64,000 nt of DNA from Planctomycetaceae bacterium (GTDB taxonomy: Bacteria > Planctomycetota > Planctomycetia > Planctomycetales > Planctomycetaceae). Every line of letters begins with the position of its first letter. The stretch's first letter is position 1. This document shows positions 61,353 through 64,000 of this stretch, piece by piece. Under the pieces are notes generated by a model that was given only the letters and a program-made list of their open reading frames with translations, did no database searches and was not told the origin of the DNA. The position numbers were made by a program, and so were the translations under genes. Where the stretch lies: NCBI GenBank assembly GCA_021732995.1, contig JAKFWA010000084.1, positions 1 through 64,000 of the forward strand, written 5' to 3'.

Positions 61353-61916
61353 TTAGAAGCGACCGCCTCCGCCACCCGCGCCACCGGCCCCACCGCCTTG
61401 ACCGGAGAACGAGTTGCCATACGCGTTCTGAGCTTCGAATCCATTGAAGCCAGGCGAGTAGGTCGTTCCCACAGCCACACGTTCATCGGCATCAGGCACA
61501 CCGAGCAGTTGCAGCGCTTCCACCAGAATCTCGCGGCGACGGGCATCCAGTTCCTTGTCGCCATGCACCGGGTAGAAGTACTGCGTATCGTCACGCGATG
61601 TTTTCGATGAAGCCTCGACCACGATCGGGTATCGATGGACGTTGGCACGCGCCGCAATTTGATTGACGTGCTCTTTGCCGGCCTGATTCAGCAGCGCCGA
61701 GTTCCCGACCCACTCATGTTCATGAATGATGAAGTCTGAGGCTTCGGCGTTCGATTCCTGCTGCTGCCAGACCGGGTCAATCAGCGCGCCCAGCGGCTTG
61801 GGGGTGATGTCGCCCATGTACTGGCAACGATCACAGTGTGAGCAGCCCCCGGCGAGTCCGATGGTCAGCACCGACAGGGCTAGCGGACACGCAACGTATT
61901 CGGTTAACCGAGACAT
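61353..61916 (-). CDS. CpaD-like pilus lipoprotein
   Basis: 187 residues. Signal with lipobox (SVLTIGLAGGC). The mature part has VNQIAARANVHRYPIVVEASSK and DKELDARRREILVEALQLLGVPDADERVAVGTTYSPGFNG, a pattern I associate with CpaD/OmpA-like helpers of Flp pili, where an ARR-x-x-L-GV block is conserved. The tail is Gly-rich (GGGAGGAGGGGG). It lies 74 bases after the secretin gene on the same strand. Family assignment is tentative. Confidence 0.65.
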   Translation of the reverse strand: MSRLTEYVACPLALSVLTIGLAGGCSHCDRCQYMGDITPKPLGALIDPVWQQQESNAEASDFIIHEHEWVGNSALLNQAGKEHVNQIAARANVHRYPIVVEASSKTSRDDTQYFYPVHGDKELDARRREILVEALQLLGVPDADERVAVGTTYSPGFNGFEAQNAYGNSFSGQGGGAGGAGGGGGRF

Positions 61917-61990
61917 GTTTCAATCCTCGCCAGATTCGGCCAAGCAGTTTCAGATCAGTACGGTTCTTTGCTGAGGCTGCGGGTTCGGTC

Positions 61991-63553
61991 TTAATCCGAA
62001 AATCCATGCTTGCCGCTGAAGAAGTAATTCGATGACTTGCTTTGTGCTTCCACGTCCTGGCAACGCTTCAGGCGACTCTTGTAGAGCGGCCAGACCGTGC
62101 TGCGATGGTGGCAATCCGGCCGGCCTTCGATATCGCCGTAGATGAAGAAGTCCAGGTCGTGCGGTTCGGTGACTTCCATGCCGGGAAGAATCGTCGGAGC
62201 CTGGTTGGGTTCGAGCGGATGAACCAGTTCCGGGGTCACCAGAATCAGCAACTCGGTTTCATCGCGGGCGATGGTCTTGGATGATGTCAGCACGTTGAGC
62301 CACGGGACATCGCCGACCAGCGGCAGACGCGTGCTGTCACCGCGCTGCTGTTCCTGCAGCAATCCAGCGATCGCCAGCACTTGCCCTTCACGCATTTCGA
62401 CGGTCGTCGTCACGGTACGAGTATCCGTGCCGAACACACCATTCACCGCGTTCGTACGGTTCAAGGTGCTAAACGTCGGTTGCACTTCCAGTCGCACCCG
62501 ATCCTTGTCCAGTACGATCGGCGTGAAGGAGATCGAGGTGCCGAAGCCTTTGAAGGATGTGGTCGCCGCCTGAGCACCACCCACGCCGACGACCGTCGGC
62601 ACAGCGAATTCACCACCGGCGAGGAACGTGGCGGGCTTGCCGCTCAGCGTCACCAGGTTCGGTTCCGCGAGGATCTTCGCGGAACCGTTCTTCACCAGGG
62701 CCTTCAAGACCAGGTTGAAGGATCCATCTTTAAAGGTTCCCGACGCCATCAGGTTGCCACCGCCAGCCAGCGTACTCTTCACCATGAATTCTTTGATGTT
62801 GAAGTCAAAGTCAGCACCGAGGTCACGCGACGCTGATCGCTTCAATTCCGCGATGCGGACTTTCAGCATGACCTGTTTAACGCCCGGCACCTTTAACATG
62901 TTGATGACCTGAGTCTGGGTCAGGTCCGAAGCTTCCGGGAACGGACGGGCTGCGTCACCCGCGTTGAACGGGTTCGACTGACTGTTGCTGCCCACCGACG
63001 CGCGGTCGGTCAGCAAACCAATGATCTTCACGGCTTCTTCTTCGTCGCGGGCTTCACCGCGGACGATCAGCTTGTCGGCCACGGGGATCAACTGGATGCG
63101 GCTGTTGGGAAACAGCTCATTGACCATGACGTTGAGTTCGCCGTACTCCATCCGGCGCTGATCATCGACGGCGTCGTCCTTGGTCACCGTGACAAGCAGG
63201 CTGAGCACTTGCGAATTCTCTTTGTCACCCAGCCAGATCGCGACGGTCGTGCTGCCGGTCGTCTTGCCGATGAACGACACTTCGCGGGGGCCGAACGCGA
63301 CGAATTCGACGATCGTGGGATCGGCCACGGCGGTTCGAATCACGTCCTTCTTCGTGCGAATGATCTTCGCACGTCGCAACGGGACCTGGATTTCGGTTTC
63401 CGCGCTGACTACTTCAGAAATAAGGTCTCCGACCTTGCTGGCTGGAGCGGCGTCTTGAGCGAACACCGTCGGCAACGTCGCTTGGGAGCTAATCGCCAGC
63501 GCGAGGGCGGTTAGAGCCTTACTTCTCAAACGCGTGTACCAATTCGTTCTCAT
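61991..63553 (-). CDS. Secretin of the Flp/Tad pilus type (CpaC/RcpA)
   Basis: 520 residues from the ATG at 63553, with signal peptide (SKALTALALAISSQATLPTVFA). An N-terminal pilus-assembly domain follows (QVPLRRAKIIRTKKDVIRTAVADPTIVEFV, REVSFIGKTTGSTTVAIWLG), a BON-like segment (LIPVADKLIVRGEARDEEEAVK), and the secretin domain (VMLKVRIAELKRSASRDLG, PNLVTLSGKPATFLAGGEFAVP, EMREGQVLAIAGLLQEQQRGDSTRLPLVGDVPWLNVLTSSK, TELLILVTPELV). It forms the outer-membrane pore for pilus extrusion. The C-terminal 60 residues after the pore are an extra tail. Confidence 0.9.
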   Translation of the reverse strand: MRTNWYTRLRSKALTALALAISSQATLPTVFAQDAAPASKVGDLISEVVSAETEIQVPLRRAKIIRTKKDVIRTAVADPTIVEFVAFGPREVSFIGKTTGSTTVAIWLGDKENSQVLSLLVTVTKDDAVDDQRRMEYGELNVMVNELFPNSRIQLIPVADKLIVRGEARDEEEAVKIIGLLTDRASVGSNSQSNPFNAGDAARPFPEASDLTQTQVINMLKVPGVKQVMLKVRIAELKRSASRDLGADFDFNIKEFMVKSTLAGGGNLMASGTFKDGSFNLVLKALVKNGSAKILAEPNLVTLSGKPATFLAGGEFAVPTVVGVGGAQAATTSFKGFGTSISFTPIVLDKDRVRLEVQPTFSTLNRTNAVNGVFGTDTRTVTTTVEMREGQVLAIAGLLQEQQRGDSTRLPLVGDVPWLNVLTSSKTIARDETELLILVTPELVHPLEPNQAPTILPGMEVTEPHDLDFFIYGDIEGRPDCHHRSTVWPLYKSRLKRCQDVEAQSKSSNYFFSGKHGFSD

Positions 63554-63895
63554 AATGCGAACCATCCTTGGTTTCCGCAAAGGGCTGCGGCAAAGTCCTG
63601 TCCTGTGCCCGCAGCGCGTTTGCAAAGGTAGGATCGTCTTGCCGTGTACGAAGCGTTCAATCGGAGCAGTCGGCATTAACGTCAGAATCAAAACTGGGGC
63701 CGGTCAGTCAAACTGGATAAGGACTGCCGAACCCAGCGACTTTGCGGCTGTCCGTTCCCATCTGTCTGCCAGCCCGTTGCTTGGCCGTAGCGCCTGCCGG
63801 TTCTAAAATGATCGTTCCCGCCCAATGGCTTCCGGCGAGACGCGTTTTACGGCTGATTTGCTGTGAAATCCGTGTTACTCCTGCAGAAAGAACTC
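63554..63895. other. 342-base divergent spacer before trpB
   Basis: Between the minus-strand secretin and plus-strand trpB. I see no supported gene and no strong hairpin; it presumably contains the two promoters. An AGAAAG ribosome site lies just before the trpB ATG. Confidence 0.4.
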
Positions 63896-64000
63896 ATGTC
63901 TACGACGACCACCACAGGTGCCGCGACCAGTCAGGTTCCGGACGATTTGGGCCGCTTTGGCGAATTCGGACGCCGATTTGTCCCCGAAACGCTGATGCAC
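63896..64000 (+). CDS. trpB: Tryptophan synthase beta subunit, N-terminal part only
   Basis: The last 105 bases open with an ATG at 63896, and all 35 codons are open to the window edge. After a Ser/Thr-rich start they read [17 protein letters not shown], the hallmark N-terminus of TrpB (normally [16 protein letters not shown]), which makes tryptophan from indole and serine with pyridoxal phosphate. The gene is cut by the window, so no catalytic residue can be checked. RFGEFGRR has Arg where Gly is usual, a single divergence. Confidence 0.92.
   Translation, partial: MSTTTTTGAATSQVPDDLGRFGEFGRRFVPETLMH

Noticed and set aside
1-64000. tRNA, rRNA or insertion sequences
   Set aside because: Reading the spacers showed no cloverleaf-like sequence, rRNA blocks or transposase genes; a dedicated search (tRNAscan, Infernal, ISfinder) would be needed to exclude small ones.

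Overview
The window looks like a chromosomal segment of a planctomycete, most likely from the Planctomycetales; the genus cannot be fixed from this sequence. The evidence is a GC-rich genome carrying two DUF1501 proteins, a DUF1559 prepilin-like protein with an H-X9-DG tail followed by a small lipoprotein, a secreted cyclophilin-RTX giant with an LEPR-like N-terminus, a GH71/99-like glycosidase, PQQ-type beta-propellers, HEAT-repeat and TPR proteins, and families of short fold-back repeats between genes. I see no rRNA, tRNA, CRISPR array or intact insertion sequence. About 51 protein genes cover most of the 64 kb.

Layout: 0.1-4.8 kb holds an EF-hand secreted protein, apolipoprotein N-acyltransferase and MoeA, all on the minus strand. 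4.9-12 kb holds the DUF1559/lipoprotein pair, the cyclophilin-RTX protein and an SMP-30-like lactonase on the plus strand. 12-22 kb holds housekeeping and information genes (GluQ-RS, CsrA, a serine hydrolase, SixA, RuvB, YebC) and a large secreted TPR protein. 22-30 kb holds DUF1501, a polytopic membrane protein, a coiled-coil membrane protein, an aldose epimerase, an IscA-type Fe-S protein and an orphan ABC ATPase. 30-32.6 kb is a three-gene minus-strand cluster of unrecognised Tyr/Pro- and Cys-rich secreted proteins. 33-38.6 kb has a DinB-like protein and an SPFH-GYF protein. A double-zinc-ribbon membrane protein of the kind that accompanies SPFH proteins elsewhere follows, and between the two lies an OLD-type ATPase/TOPRIM gene with lower GC than its neighbours.

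38.8-49.3 kb holds a 2-hydroxyacid dehydrogenase, BtpA-like and PQQ-propeller genes overlapping by 4 bp, a ThuA/GATase-like protein, a second DUF1501, a HEAT-repeat protein, a lone FlgJ-type rod-binding protein, a class I glutamine amidotransferase whose nucleophile Cys is replaced by Gly, a small Cys-rich secreted protein and an esterase. 49.5-58.1 kb has a 730-residue unknown protein and a likely four-gene operon (BatA-like VWA membrane protein, GH71/99-like glycosidase, NAD epimerase, parallel beta-helix protein). 59-63.6 kb has an NtrC-type regulator convergent with three Tad/Flp pilus-type genes (CpaC secretin, CpaD-like lipoprotein, TadD-like TPR lipoprotein). The plus-strand edge cuts trpB after 35 codons.

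The most promising leads are the OLD nuclease lying inside an SPFH/zinc-ribbon membrane-stress module, the nucleophile-less amidotransferase, the Tyr/Pro/Cys-rich envelope cluster, and several families of fold-back repeats, two of which supply stop codons. No complete new multi-gene system can be proven from the sequence alone. All family calls are from motif recognition by eye, without database searches.
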